64,000 nucleotides of DNA, taken from the NCBI GenBank assembly GCA_019009955.1, contig JADPXZ010000011.1, positions 36,156-100,155 on the forward strand, read 5' to 3'. Of this stretch, positions 1 through 12,231 are shown in pieces (the first letter of the stretch is position 1; each line of letters opens with the position of its first letter). This DNA is from Riptortus pedestris (lineage: Eukaryota > Arthropoda > Insecta > Hemiptera > Alydidae). The notes below the pieces were generated by a model, which was not told where the DNA came from, did not search any database, and saw only the letters and a list, made by a program, of their open reading frames with translations. The position numbers were made by a program, and so were the translations under genes.

Positions 1-578
1 CGAACAAAAGAAAATTATGTGAACCAAGCAAAACTGAAAATAAATGTAGGTGTACTAAGTACTGTTGTGAGATTTGCAAAAATAAAATTTGTTAACAAAA
101 TAGTTCCATGCTTTATCCTAACTGTAATGCAGCTCTGCAAAAGAAATAACAATTAAACTGGTATTTTTAAAATTTTTTGATGATTTTCATTAAGTCTTAT
201 CTAAAAGTGATTTTGTGCTACTTATTTTTGATTGAAGTTATATTTAGATATTTTTTTATATTGTTCACAAACTGAAATGAAATATAAATAATTAAGGCAT
301 GTGCATTTAAACAATTCCTTTTGATATTTGTGTTTTTTAATTATAATTTAAAAATTATCGTCCACCGTTTCTTTATATTATAATACTTGTCAATTTTAAA
401 AATTATTTACTTTTTTCAAACAAATACTTCCTCTGTTATGGTTTCTAATCACACGCTGAATATTTTAGTGCAAAATATATATTAAAAAACTGTATTTCCA
501 TAAAAATGGTTGATGATGATCTGTGAGATACACGCGCCCGATGGCGGAATATTCTTGACGCGCCCGACCGAGGGTTAA
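1..578. mobile_element. right end of a piggyBac-like element, partial
   Basis: The stretch ends at a TTAA (575-578) preceded by a GC-rich terminus (ccgaggg) and two direct copies of cgcgcccga (about 532-566). Immediately after the TTAA the sequence matches gene copy 3 from its TTAA at 30850-30853 onward, whereas the bases before it do not match. Copy 3 therefore looks like the empty site and this is the filled site. TTAA target duplication and CCCT-type termini are typical of piggyBac. The other end and any transposase lie outside the window; 1-500 holds no open frame I recognise. Confidence 0.55.
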
Positions 579-973
579 TGGCACTTATTTCCATGGAAAC
601 TTTGCTTTATTCCTACCTATGGATATTCCTCGACTCGGTTAGCCTTGTCTCGAGGCATTTATAGCACACCAAATAAAATCAATTCAATTTAAAAATTATT
701 TTATTCTATTTGCTTAAAAAAAAGTATCTAGCACATATGCTTTTTCAAGAGAATTTACACTTATTTTACCAGCATTTTCTTTTCTCTTAAAATATTGTAT
801 CAAAAATGTCATAGAACGTAATTTTATTTCTGTATTTCCACCCCTCCTTTTGATTCAATTTCGAACCAAAGGGGTGGTGCACTACTAAACGATACAGTAG
901 CCCTATTTTACTAATACATTTAGTTCATTGATAATACTAACTTTGTTAATACAGTGTATTTTGTTGCCAGTAG

Positions 974-1057
974 CTGCTGGAGATATTGATATTGTGCCGA
1001 AATCCATTAAAAATGAAGAGGATTCTGCTGACGAGGAGAGCCTCTGTATGCCTAGAG
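974..1057 (+). CDS. C2H2 gene copy 1, linker exon A (phase 1-1)
   Basis: The acceptor ends in ccagtag and the donor is G|gtaatc. The exon is 84 nt, 2 nt + 27 codons + 1 nt. It encodes an acidic linker with SIKNEED (psi-K-x-E) followed by DEESLCMPR. It is the paralogue of the exon at 31255-31332, and the flanking introns match too (590-973 with about 30850-31254). The upstream exons of this gene copy lie outside the window. An acceptor 3 nt earlier would add one in-frame codon. Function is inferred only: a flexible, possibly sumoylated segment of a zinc-finger protein. Confidence 0.75.
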
Positions 1058-1553
1058 GTAATCTAACACATCCTCTTGCGTTTTATTCTCTACTTTCTCA
1101 GATATAAATTAATGATACCATGCCTTATAAAGTTATCATGTGCTGAATACAGTAAGTAGAATTTGAGTGGATTTAACTCATTCGAATCAGAAGAAGTAGC
1201 CTATAACTGTTCAAGCCTGCATCAGCCCCTTTCTCCATATGTATTTATTTAAAAATTAAAAAATTAAGATTTCTTTCAAGGGTAATTGTGAGAGGGCCAG
1301 TTGTTGAATGGGATAGAGCCTAGTTATGGCTGATTGATTTCACTCTGAATGGATTCTTGAAGAACAATAATAAGGATGAAGTAGAGCCGGCGATGGTGAT
1401 ATGCAAAGCACTTACCTCTCTAGCAAATCCTTGTCTGACAAGCTTTCCCTCTCTCTAGCAGAGGAGGCGTTAGTTCTAACTAGCTGTAATCATGTGAAAG
1501 ACTTGTTCCATTGCCAGTTATATTTGTAGTAACTGTTATGTTGTTATTTGCAG

Positions 1554-1628
1554 GCAGCGAACAAGTGTGGAAACACATTAAACAGGAACCAGCTGTGGAA
1601 CTACCTACATATTATGGAGAGCTTGAAC
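1554..1628 (+). CDS. C2H2 gene copy 1, linker exon B (phase 1-1)
   Basis: The acceptor is ttatttgcag and the donor is C|gtgagt. The exon is 75 nt, 2 nt + 24 codons + 1 nt. It encodes SEQVWKHIKQEPAVELP and a short tail with YYGELE. The IKQE motif fits the SUMO consensus psi-K-x-E. The paralogue at 31577-31651 has IKPE instead. The intron to exon A is 496 bp here and 244 bp in copy 3. Confidence 0.75.
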
Positions 1629-2439
1629 GTGAGTATATTTGGCCTAGTAAAATATGATCCACTTTTAACTTAACTATTCTGCATTTGGTTGTTCTCTCTT
1701 AGAATTACAAACAACTGATTGGAATAATGTATCATTTTGCTTTATTAGATGAAGTGCAAAGTTCATTATTTATTTATTTTAAAAAAAAAAATGATTTCCT
1801 CTACATAGTAACCCTATGTGGAGGGATTTTATTCCCGCACATCCCATGGATATTTGCATTATATGTGCAGTATGTCAAAACTTGTAACAAATTTTATATA
1901 ATAATATGTATACATATTAAAATATGTAAATAGAAACTTCAAAATGAGACTTGCTAAAAGAATCATTAAATATTAACAAGTTAAATAAATAATAAAATAA
2001 AAATTACATAATTTTAATATTATACTACCGTTTCCTCTCTCAGCTTAAGGATATTATTGGCTTTTGTTTTTCATTCGTATATGTGCTTTGAAAATAAAAT
2101 ATTGGGACTGATAGGCTATTTGGGAATATGAGTCCTTAACTGTCTTTGTATGTCTTGAGTCAGATCTGCATTCATAAAGCAAGTGTGTGATTGTCGCATT
2201 TACAAGTATTTAAATTAGTAAGCCTGAATCTGTACAAGTAAGAGTTTGTATTTCTTTGCCCAGTTGGTAGTTGTGTTTGATAAAATATATGTTGGCATTG
2301 CTAGATATTGGTCTTTAAAGCAGAGATATATAATTTTAGATGTAATCCTTTATCTGTTTGATTCCACTGCTGTTGCCATAGATTAATACTTTTTCTCTTA
2401 TTAAAGATTTTAACACAGTTGGAGTAAATTTATTGTTAA

Positions 2440-4255
2440 TTATCTCTTTTTTACTTTTGGAGGCACTTTTTGGCTTGGATATCGACTATTTCATTGCCCA
2501 TAATTTTTGTATGTTCCTTGACCCATTTGAAGTGAATGAAAGTAGGTCAGATTTTTGAATTTTGTTATATTATGGTGTATTTGTTCTATATGTTCTTTTT
2601 GGTTTTTTATGTTATTTAGTTTGTGTAGAAGCATTTAACTGTGTGCGTGCAGTATAATGTAAATGCTTGGTAGCAAGTCCATTTCATTTACATAGGTGAG
2701 AGCCTGTAAGATGGCAATACTTTCTGCCTGGTTAGGAGAACAATGGCTGCCTAATTTAAATTGTTTACTTTTTATAACATCGTCGATTTTATTTTCCTCA
2801 AAAATAATAAAGGTACTATCTATGTTATGCCTATCCCTGCTACCACCTGTTTAAATTGTGCATTGCTATAAATGATTTGTATATTCCTTAATAATTACAA
2901 TGTCGGGTTTAGTCCAGGGTGTGTCCCATTCATGTAGGGTGCCGGCTATTCTACTTCTTCTGCTGCTGTTCCGTTAGTATTTTGAGTTTATTATGTTATT
3001 AGTACATTCATCTGTTATTATCATAATATTTACACATGGAGCTTCAAATGATATAGCGCAATTGAGGTTACTAATAAAATGATATCTGCAAAGCTATGAT
3101 TTTACATTTGGGAGGTAGTGGTATTTGTAATAATTGGTCCACAATTAAATTCCATAAAGTATTATCCGTGGATCAATTATCTTCGACCTCAATATTATTA
3201 ATTATATATTCTAATGTATCCTTGAGGGTTTTGGTATACGTGCCATCAGATTTCTTTATAGTTTCAAGATTCAATGGATATTATATTTTATTAGCTGCAA
3301 CTTTATAAGCTGATTTCCATTGTCTATTTATGTCTATGAAGGAACAATGCTCCTACCATGATTAAAATTTTGCAGATCATGTATTCATGTTTTTTTTGTT
3401 TTTTTTTATCAATATATATTAATCTTCTTTCTTGTCTTTGATCAGCGTTTAAATGAGGTTTATGGAATAATCTACGAATCCTATTGGCTTCTTTCCTAAG
3501 ATTGGATAGGCGATCATTTCACCATGGTGCGAGCTTTTTAGCTAGGTTATATTATTATTTATTAACGTCCACTTTTTGCAACTTAGGCTAATCGGGTGTT
3601 GAAACTATAGTTTGAGCTAACACTCGACAATAAATAAATATTCTTTATGATTAGGGTTGGGTTTAATCTCTTAATTTTCTGAATATTGATGACATTACAT
3701 TTCTTAGATAATTCTGTGAAATTATTTCAATGTCTTTTTCATTGTATTCAATAATTGAAAACTCTTTCTTAGAGCGCTTTAAATTTTTTAAACCAATTTT
3801 TAATGCTTGAGGATCAATATAATTTTTGAACGGTTGCTTTAAATCAACTGCTGGAATGTTTTGGTCACTTTTAATTATTAATTTGTGTAATTCTTCACAT
3901 CATGTTTGGTTTTTGATTTTAAAATATCTGAATACAAAGGTCGACTAACCTTCATTTGGGCACATTGTGCTTCTGTGTTTGAAGTCTTGATATCTTCTTG
4001 TAAATTATTGAGGATTTGCCGAAGAAGTGTTATTGCTTCATTTAAATGGTATCTCGGAGAACCTTTGACCGTTTTGAATTCTCTTATTTTAGACAATAAG
4101 TTAAGCACATTTCTAGTTATTCCATTAATTCTGCCATCTTGCTAGTGAACTTTTTATGCAGTTTAAGTGATCAATTGAAATGCATTTTATCTCATTTTTA
4201 TTTGAAAATGTTATTCATTTTTTCCAAGTTGCCATTACTCTCATTCATGGTTTTT
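2440..4255 (-). mobile_element. decayed LINE with ORF1-like and RNase H fragments
   Basis: Read on the minus strand from 4255 downward. First comes a fragment beginning MLNLLSKIREFKTV (from 4108), matching the longer open frame at 20119-20565. Then comes a linker motif around 3540-3440 (APW..DRLSNLRKEANRI). After a gap there are RNase H pieces at 2880-2640 (CSPNQAESIAILQALTYV) and 2560-2470 (KWVK.H then GNEIVDIQAK). The reverse transcriptase is missing, so this is an internally deleted copy. It sits in the intron between exons B and C of gene copy 1. Its mirror image at 19980-21070 shows that part of it was duplicated together with the gene. Confidence 0.6.
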
Positions 4256-4744
4256 GACCCAGTTGGATAAATGATGAGCCCTATAAAAAAGTGTAAACTG
4301 ATTTGAAAGAAATAATTAAAATTCTTACAGATTAGGTTGAGCTATACAAGGTGTCTTCTCTCAATATCAAGAATGTCCAGTAGATCCTATTTTAACTGGC
4401 TACATGCCTTCAACAATACCCTATCCCTGGAAACATAACAATCAACAACATTGGGTCATTACAATATTTTGAATGATAAGAAAGTTCTATTAAATAATAA
4501 TGAATCTTACACTTTCTTCAAACAACTAAGGGTTCAACGAGTGTTCTACTTACTATAATACGTATTGTGCATTTATCCTTTATCTAAAGCTCACCAACTT
4601 GAGGCACAAGTATCACCAACGTTCCTCTCCCCAACCAATCATCCAAATAATAATTTCAATTGAACAAATAAAATACACACACATATAAAAAGATAGTTTG
4701 CTTTAGCCCTTAAATTTTTCCTAGAAGGCTTAAGTTACTATATC

Positions 4745-4860
4745 TGGTTTATTTTCCTATATTCTCAGTCCCACTCTAGCTAGAAAAGGTTGGTAGCCTG
4801 TAGATAACCCGGCCCAATTAGCCATAGTAACCGAAAGTGGAAATTAATGAATAACTTAAC
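4745..4860. repeat. SINE tail-like repeat
   Basis: Contains tagctagaaaagg, gtagataacccg, ccaattag and a terminal gtgga, shared with 63061-63150 (inverted), 63800-63890, 19395-19490 (inverted) and 37610-37690. The two elements near 63 kb also have tRNA-like promoter boxes, so this is probably the 3' part of the same SINE. Confidence 0.55.
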
Positions 4861-5141
4861 TTATTTTCTTATTGAGAAGATTGTAAACTTTTAGTGATTT
4901 GTCATGATGGAAATATTTCCAAATGTGCATTATTCATTGAAGAAATTTGAAGTGGAAACACTGCTTTATTGATGTATTCATAAAATTGTACGTTTTACAA
5001 TACTATTATTTGAAATGTTTGCTCCACAATATACATTGTTCATAGAAAGTTTATTGAGTGTGGATGTTTACTGCAACAGAGCTATTTCATCTCCATATGT
5101 ATGCGATTGGGTTGTAATGTATTTGATATAATGTATTCCAG

Positions 5142-5246
5142 ATACAGATAAAGCAGTCTTCATCTGCCATCACTGCCAGCGAGCCTGGAAATCATTCATT
5201 TCACTGAGGCGCTGTGTTCACAAGTGCTTCCATTCAACAATCACTA
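5142..5246 (+). CDS. C2H2 gene copy 1, atypical finger exon C (phase 1-1)
   Basis: The acceptor is tgtattccag and the donor is A|gtaagt. The exon is 105 nt, phase 1-1. It encodes FICHHCQRAW, a hydrophobic spacer and LRRCVHKCFH. The pattern is C-x2-C-x12-C, with cysteine where a C2H2 finger has its first histidine; the fourth ligand could be C (x3) or H (x5). The same substitution is present in the copy at 37764-37868. It probably folds as a C2HC-type or degenerate finger preceding the main array. Confidence 0.75.
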
Positions 5247-5616
5247 GTAAGTAATTTAGTAGTAATTGCCTTGGTTTCTTCTTTATTTTGGAGCCATCCT
5301 ATTGAGGAGAATATTTTTTAGAAATGTGCCAATGGTTGCTTCAAAAGTTCAGTCTGAACAGAATCAAACACGTATTAAATATACTTTATTTTACTGATGT
5401 TTGAGATGAAAAACACAAAATTTAATATTTAGTAACTGTTACATATGTGGATGGATCCAAGAGCTTTCAGTTATTGAATTAATTAAATTGCATTAATTAT
5501 TTCTCTGCAATTGTGTAAATAGTATAGTTTAAAAAGTATAAAAATATTGAATAATTGAACATAAAAGCTAAACTAATTGCTACCTGATTGCTAATTCTGT
5601 TTAAATGTTTTTTTAG

Positions 5617-6140
5617 AGTTCCACCTCAAACTACTTAAGTCGCCATCCACTGGAGTACAAACATCAAGGTTCTATAGAAGTTCAATACAAGAAGTGAATC
5701 TATCTAAGGAATGCTCACCTGTAACTGCGTTGGCTGAGAAACATTTTACCTGTTGTGAATGCAGTTATAGCACAAAATATAGACATCACTTAAAGCAGCA
5801 CATACAGGCTAAACATTCAAATGATAGACCTCACTCCTGCTCTTATTGTGATTACAGTACTGTCAATGCTAGTAATCTAAAGCGTCACATACAGACTAAT
5901 CATTCAAATGATAGACCTCACTCCTGCCCCTACTGTGAATACAGTACTGTTCGGGCTTGCGATCTAAAGCGTCACATACAGGCTAAACATTCAAATGATA
6001 GACCTCACTCCTGCCCCCACTGTGAATACAGTGCTGTTCAGGCTAGTCAACTAAAGCAGCACATACAGGCTAAACATTCAAGTGATTACCTCACTCCTGC
6101 CCCTACTGTTTACACAGTACTATTCATTCTGGCTATCTAA
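5617..6140 (+). CDS. C2H2 gene copy 1, terminal exon with 4 zinc fingers
   Basis: Acceptor at ttttttag (5615-5616), phase-1 start, reading FHLKLLKSP through EVNLSKECSP into four C2H2 fingers (C-x2-C-x12-H-x4-H; linkers SNDRPHS). The helix -1,2,3,6 residues of fingers 2-4 are N,S,N,R, R,C,D,R and Q,S,Q,Q. After finger 4 (AKHSSD) a one-base deletion removes the TAA found at the homologous place in copies 2 and 3, so translation runs out of frame for about 20 residues to TAA 6138-6140. Likely a nuclear DNA-binding protein. The array is much shorter than the 15 fingers of copy 3. The first exons lie off the window. Confidence 0.75.
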
Positions 6141-6470
6141 AGCTGCATATTCAGTAGGCAAACCTCACAGTATTGTTCAGGCAGGCAATCTGAAGACGCA
6201 CATACAGGCTAAGCAAACTAGTGACAAAGCTCCCTTATAGCTAAAGTGGGAACATGATTTATTGAAATGTATTTCCATCGAAGCAACCTGGGAACAGTGC
6301 CTCAGCCTTCATCCTCTCTACTCCAGTACAACGGGCCCAATGCTCGCTTGTTTTTCCTTACTTCTCATCTTACTTCTATCACCGACATCTTTGTAATTCC
6401 CAATTCGGCATACATCTAATTTTTGTATTAAAATGTATATTTACATTAAATGCATTGTTATTTTAATAAA
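6141..6470 (+). other. finger remnants and polyadenylation signal of copy 1
   Basis: 6141-6240 is recognisable zinc-finger sequence broken by indels. About 225 bp further on is AATAAA at 6465-6470, at the same relative place as 41133-41138 in copy 3. This is the probable 3' UTR and poly(A) signal. Confidence 0.55.
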
Positions 6471-6870
6471 TGGCATTTATTACTACTTTTTATTCAATTT
6501 TTCCTTTAAGTTCTACAAGGAATTACTGCAGTGCCTGGATTTTTAGTCCTGATGTTGGATACTACTTGTAAAAAATACACTTCATTAAGATATCTATTTG
6601 GCTGATATCTCTTAGTTTTCTAACTCAAACAATGTTATGTGGAATTCTCAATGACCTCTTAAGGTTTTCTTGCTGGGACCAAACTTGTTCCTCGAATGGT
6701 AAATTCCAGTTAAAAGCCAATATAAAATGAAAATTTCTATGAAAAGATTAAGTTGAAATTGAATTTTTAAATATCAAACTAAATTTACAAAAATGAGATC
6801 TTTTCAAAATTGTGTGTGTGTGTGTGTATATGTATATATATATATATGTGTGTGTGCGTGTGTGTTGTTT

Positions 6871-6918
<48 letters not shown>

Positions 6919-7732
6919 GTGAGCTGACATGAAAATATGTAGTCATAAAATTTATAATTTAGATTAGGGTGTGCCTTGTCAATACTATTCTATATTTGCA
7001 CACCTCACTATACACTGATATTTCCTACATATGCCAATATGGGCAAAATTTTATTGTAAGTGAGCTGAGTCTCCACATATATGTTCTGGATAATTCATCT
7101 TGTCTTGGTGTAAGTGGGGACCCTGACTATGATTAGTCATTTTTTCTGATTTATTATTTATGATCTTATATGTGCCTTTTTGTAGTGGGCAGTTCCTGTT
7201 TGGTCCTAAGTCGTTGGAGGCGTTATTTTTATGATCCCATATTTTTTTTTGGTTTTGGACCAATATTGTGATGGTGTTAAGCATCACTGTAATCCGTTCA
7301 GGATGCCCTACCTCCAACTAGTATATATTGGCTTACACTATTTATTACACACCAGGCAAGGACTTAAACTTATTAGCGTAGGAATTATGCATATCAATAA
7401 TAACTTAGTATTCTATATGTACCACTGGGTATACAATCCATTGCTTCCTGTGTTATATTTATGATTTATTATTGAGTTTTACTTCATGTTTGATCAATAG
7501 ACTTTTGGTTCCGGGGGAGGAGGTGATGTAATGTATCTGACATTGCATTACATAAACTCATCACAAATGGCCATATATTTAATATTTTGACTAATACCAG
7601 CACAAATCACACTAAGATCATTATTTATGAATACTTAAATGTCTAGTCTTTTTTTTTATATCGCTAAAAGGTGCCTTCATTTCCCTTTTCATTTCAATTT
7701 ATATTTATCATTGGTGCATTTTTTATAAATAA
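6471..7732. other. no gene seen; simple repeats
   Basis: Contains a (GT)n/(AT)n stretch at about 6812-6865 followed by a poly-T run of more than 40 bases ending near 6917. Short open frames here are low-complexity or lack recognisable motifs. 6780-6830 shares its lead-in (aaaaatgagatcttttcaaa) with 41350-41375. Confidence 0.5.
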
Positions 7733-7782
<50 letters not shown>

Positions 7783-7790
7783 ATGTGTGT
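7733..7790. repeat. (TA)n/(GT)n microsatellite
   Basis: About 40 bases of alternating TA followed by a short GT stretch. It abuts an inverted partial copy (about 7795-7935) of the LTR-like insert at 38190-38340. Confidence 0.85.
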
Positions 7791-8029
7791 AAATAAATTT
7801 TGAGTAGAGTCGATTGTTGGTGAACCATTCCTAAATTCATATTAGTGATTTAGTTGTGGGAATTATCATCATCATTAGCTTCCACTGCTTATTGCAGCAG
7901 CCAGATCACAACAGACTTAAAATGTTCTTGTTTTACATTCATATTTTATTTATTTTTTAAGTTTATTTCATATTACTTTTATTTTATTTTATTATAGTTC
8001 ATTTTAAGTTTATTTAATTTTAATAATAT

Positions 8030-9655
8030 TATTAAAACATTCAACAAAAAATATGAGAATAATTTTATAAAAATAATTATAATTTATCTATCATGAATTG
8101 TTAATAAGCATTTAGCCAAATTTAATATAAATTATTGAATTTGTAATTATTTTTTAAGCATATTTTAATATTAATAAGATAAAAGTATCATCAATAAAAA
8201 TTAATAAATCATTCTAAATTAAAAAAAAAAAATTAAACAAATTATAATAACTGACTGGTGGAAGTAAAGAAATGGAAAGACTAGTACAATGGCAAACATT
8301 GTGTACAAACACCTATAAAATAGTTGTAGTTTAAGTAAAATGGACTCAAATGAGGAAGATTTCATTAGAAGTCAAAGTAATAAAAATATTCTTTTTAGTT
8401 CAACAATTTTCTTAAATATTAATAAAATCTTCTAGACATTTCTAAAACTATGAAAAATTATTAATAACTTTGGGGGCCTTATATATGTATATATAATAAA
8501 AGGAACCAACAGTATTAACGATTATTTTCTCAGGGATACGAATATCGTTTATAGGTGGACAGTTTACTCCTCAGGGGTCCCTATACTTAGTACAATATAT
8601 TTCTTCAGCATCAAAAAGGAAGAAAAGAGTTGCTGCTCAAATACATTCCATTGAAATATATATATATCAAAATTACACTCTACTGCTGTCCACTCCCAAA
8701 TGATTGAAAATAAATAATTTAATAAACAGAGAATTTTGAACATAATTGACATCCGTACAATGATTTTTCTTTGAGAGTAGTGTTTTCTTCTTCTACTTTT
8801 TTTATTTATGATCCTCAATTATCAACATATTTAAATAAACCTTCTTATTGTGTACTATTTAACTTCTTTCCTTCACTCAAAGTAAAATCACTTTCATAGT
8901 CTGCACCAAGTGGGGCCATCTTTTTAGCTACGTAATCTGTTTAATATATTATTGAAGAAGCCTTACTATAAAAATAACATCATTATCCAGTCAACAATAA
9001 TTTCCCAGACACCACCGGATTCCTTAGCTAGTATAAAATAAAGTACATTCTTTGAGTCGTAAAAAACAAAACGAGTTATTTTTCAAAATATTAGTGAGGG
9101 TATAGAACCCCCTGACGACAAAAGAATACCAATACTCATGTGAGTAAATATTAGTATTTAACAAAAAGATGGTGCTTTCACTGCAACTAAAAAGACTTTT
9201 ACCACAGCGAAACTTTTTATTTATAGCTGGAGAGATTTTGTTTTAAAAGACAATAATGATAGTTATTTAAGATGGAAAATTGTAAAAGGGAGGAGGTGCG
9301 TAAACTAAGCAGATTTCCCACTTATATTTTCCATTTCTAAATGAAAATCCGATGAGTAGAAATGTGGGTTATCTGAAGGCTGAAGAAAGTAGGAATAACT
9401 CGCTTAGTATTTAAGCTATGAACAAATGCATAGAACATGAATTGTAGAGCATCAACAGCTCAACAAGGTTGGTTCAATAACCTTCGGTTTAACAACAATA
9501 AACTATAACTATCCGACTCGTAATAATGGAGATATTTTGAATTTTCGAATTCCCTCCTCTTCTAAACTCCACTATTCCAGGTCCAACTTCAGCCAATAAC
9601 AAATATGATGACAGGAACAAATCCATAAATTAAATAAACATTTTGATGATTGACA
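8030..9655. repeat. interspersed repeat, copy a (matches 24600-26090)
   Basis: Long same-orientation match to about 24600-26090, including the shared stretches at 8340/24760, 8530/24960, 8880/25300 and 9280/25735. Frames are broken and I recognise no protein. About 8030-8170 also matches 23550-23690 in inverted orientation. The match stops at about 9655, where an I-like LINE begins. Confidence 0.7.
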
Positions 9656-11439
9656 TAAACAAAATCGATCAACTGGGAGAGAATGACTCTTCTCCAGACA
9701 CAGTCATATGCTTTCTCCAGATCGAGGGATATTGCTAACATTAATTTGTTTCCAAGGAAAGCATTAAGGATTTCGCTTTCCAATCGCGCAATATGGTGCA
9801 TTGTTGAATGATTTGGCTTAAACGCGCATTGGTATGGAGATAAAAGGCTCTTACTCTCTAAAACCCACAGGAGCCTTTTGTTTATCATTTTTTCTGCGGC
9901 TTTGCACAGACAGCTGGTTAATGATATTGGACGGTAACTGGTGGCCTTTCTTTTATCTTTTCCAGGTTTGAGTACTGGTATAACTATTGCTTCATTCCAG
10001 TTGTGAGGGTACGTGCCGCTAATGTAAACCTCGTTCAGTAGATGCAGAAGAACTAGCAAGCCTCGTTTAGGTAGATTTGGTATCATATCGTATGTAATTA
10101 GATCTGGTCCTGGTGAAGTTTTTCGTAAAGATGATAATGTCAGTTTTAGTTCGTTTAAGGTGAAAGGATCATTAAGTGGGTGTTGGTCAGTTAGTATTAT
10201 GGGTAGTTTCATAGTCTCAGTGTGAATTTTGTGTTTTAAAAATTCTGTAGTGTAGTTTTCTGAACTACACACAGTACTGAAATGGTGTGCTAAGATGTTG
10301 GCAATTTTATGTTGGTCAGTTATGATAGTTCTGTTCTGTTCTAGTCCTGTAATTGGCATCTTATATTTTTTGTGATTTATTTGATTAATTTTTGTCCAAA
10401 TGTCTTGTGCTGATAAATGTCGATTAATGCTTGATAAAAAATCTATCCAACAGTTCTTTTTACTATTCTTAATTATCCACTGGGCTTTTGCTTTCATTAA
10501 CCTGTAGTTTTGAAGATTTATGTATGATGGATTTCGTCGGAATAAATTAAGAGCTCTTTTTCTATTAGTTACAGCTATATTGCATTCTTCATTCCACCAA
10601 GGAACCGGTGTTTTTTTGTATATATTAGAGGTTTTTGGAATACTTATCTCAGCTGCTTCTAATATCAGTGAGGTTAACTCTTTTATACTTTGAAGGTTAG
10701 AAGAACTTAGTTTTGCTGTTATGTAGTCTTGATAAGTATTCCAATTAGCCTTTTTTGTGTTGTACCTCGGTGTGCTGTTAAATAGTGGGTCAGGTCTGTT
10801 CGTCAGAATCTGTATTGGGAAGTGATCGCTTCCATAGGAATCTTGATCAACGTTCCACGTAAGTCGAGAAATTATGGAAGGAGAAGAAAGAGAAATGTCA
10901 ATGTTGGTCAGTGTTCCAGTCCGTGGGCATAAATGTGTTGGAGAGTTAGTATTGAGTGCAATTAGGTCAAATTTTTCGAAAAGTGTCTGTAATTGTTGTC
11001 CTTTACTATTACTTAGAGGAAAGTTCCACATAGTGGACAAAGCATTTACGTCTCCTAGTAATAGCAGAGGAGTAGGTAATTGTGTCAGTAAGTTATGTAT
11101 TTCATGTAAGTCAAGAGGTTCCTTTGGTGGAAGATAAATGGAGCATATTGTAACTCGGAAGGGGACGTGAACTGAGACTGCTACTGCTTGCAGTGTTGTT
11201 CTCAGCTGTATGGGTTCGCTATATGTGTTATCTCTAACAAATATAGCTACCCCTCCGCATGCTCTACCTCCCAAGGAGTAATCTTTTCTGTACGTATCGT
11301 AACCGTGTATGCTGAATTCCTTACCAGGTGTTAGGTGTGTTTCCTGAATAGCAACAACATTTGGGCTTTTCTTTATTATGCTCTGTAGATCACCTATGTG
11401 CTATTGAATCCCATTTATATTCCATTGCAAAAATTTCAT
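9656..11439 (-). pseudogene. LINE ORF2: endonuclease and partial reverse transcriptase (I/Jockey-like)
   Basis: Starts at ATG 11439 (MKFLQWNINGIQ), with an in-frame TAG at codon 13 (11403-11401), then open to about 9656. An APE-type endonuclease follows (AIQETHLTPG, LLLGDVNA, PTHLCPRTGTLTNIDIS, SDHFPI). The reverse transcriptase begins with PGPDLITYDMIP, SYRPISLTSCLCKAAEKMIN and SLDLEKAYDCVWRR, then is cut before the catalytic Y/F-x-DD box. The remaining codons to 9589 are host repeat. The motifs resemble the I and Jockey groups. Loss of the 3' half is unusual for a LINE, which normally loses its 5' end. Confidence 0.85.
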
Positions 11440-11612
11440 TGTTATTCTGAAAATGGAAAAACAATAAATAAATAAAAATAGGAATACTGAACATTTAAAG
11501 ACCAAATAAAAATAAATTACCAAAAACAAAGTAAACATTAAAATAAATATTTAGAGATTAAAATAATGAAATATCACAATAAAAAATAAATAAATGAATA
11601 AATAAATTAAAA

Positions 11613-12231
11613 TTATGACTTTTTTTTTCCTTCATCACAGCCATGAATACTTGTAACTTTAGGTTCCTTCTTTTTAGATTGATTTCTTCGTGGTCTTTTA
11701 TTTTTCTGATTTTCATTATTGTCTGTTAAGTCATCAGAGTCTTCAGTCTTCTTTTTTAAACTTTCTTCATTCTTTTTGTCATCGGTTCCACTTGTTGACT
11801 TTTCAGGTTCTAAGTTATTAGTTGATCTATTTTCGATGGGGCTAGTAGAATTTGTTGAATGATGTTGACTAATTACCTGTAGTATGGTATTTTCTAACAT
11901 TTGGATCCTTTTAGACATCCCATCAATTAGACTAACTAATTTTGGTAATAAGTCAGGTTCTTGTTGTTGTTTTACTTTAGCGGCGTATGTTAGTGTATTT
12001 TTTTTGGTCATCAATGATTTTGCTTCCTGATAAGAAATTCTTTTCTGTACCATTAAAGCTTTCAATTCACATTCTCTAGCGTATATATCGCACGTTTTGG
12101 CAGAGGTTATGTGGTCTCCACTACATAAGCAGCATTTTATTTGAGTGCATTGTCCTTCGTGAAGTGGGTTGGAGCACCTTCGACATACAGGATCCTTGCT
12201 ACATATTAAATGTATTGCAAACTATTTACTA
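11613..12231 (-). pseudogene. LINE ORF1 (gag-like), 5'-truncated
   Basis: The frame is open from just after the TAG at 12234-12232 to TAA at 11613. The N-terminal part has two zinc-knuckle-like clusters (CRRCSNPLHEGQC and CCLCSGDHITSAKTC), followed by ECELKALM, a short coiled-coil-like segment and a very basic, lysine-rich tail. It lies 174 bp upstream of ORF2 on the same strand, the expected ORF1-ORF2 layout. The N-terminal half of a normal ORF1 is missing. Role in the family: RNA-binding nucleoprotein of the retrotransposon. Confidence 0.75.

Noticed and set aside
6748..6930. Lysine/threonine-rich minus frame
   Set aside because: Translation of poly-T and GT/AT repeats.
10874..11137. Plus-strand frame inside the I-like LINE
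   Set aside because: Antisense to the endonuclease; no motif.
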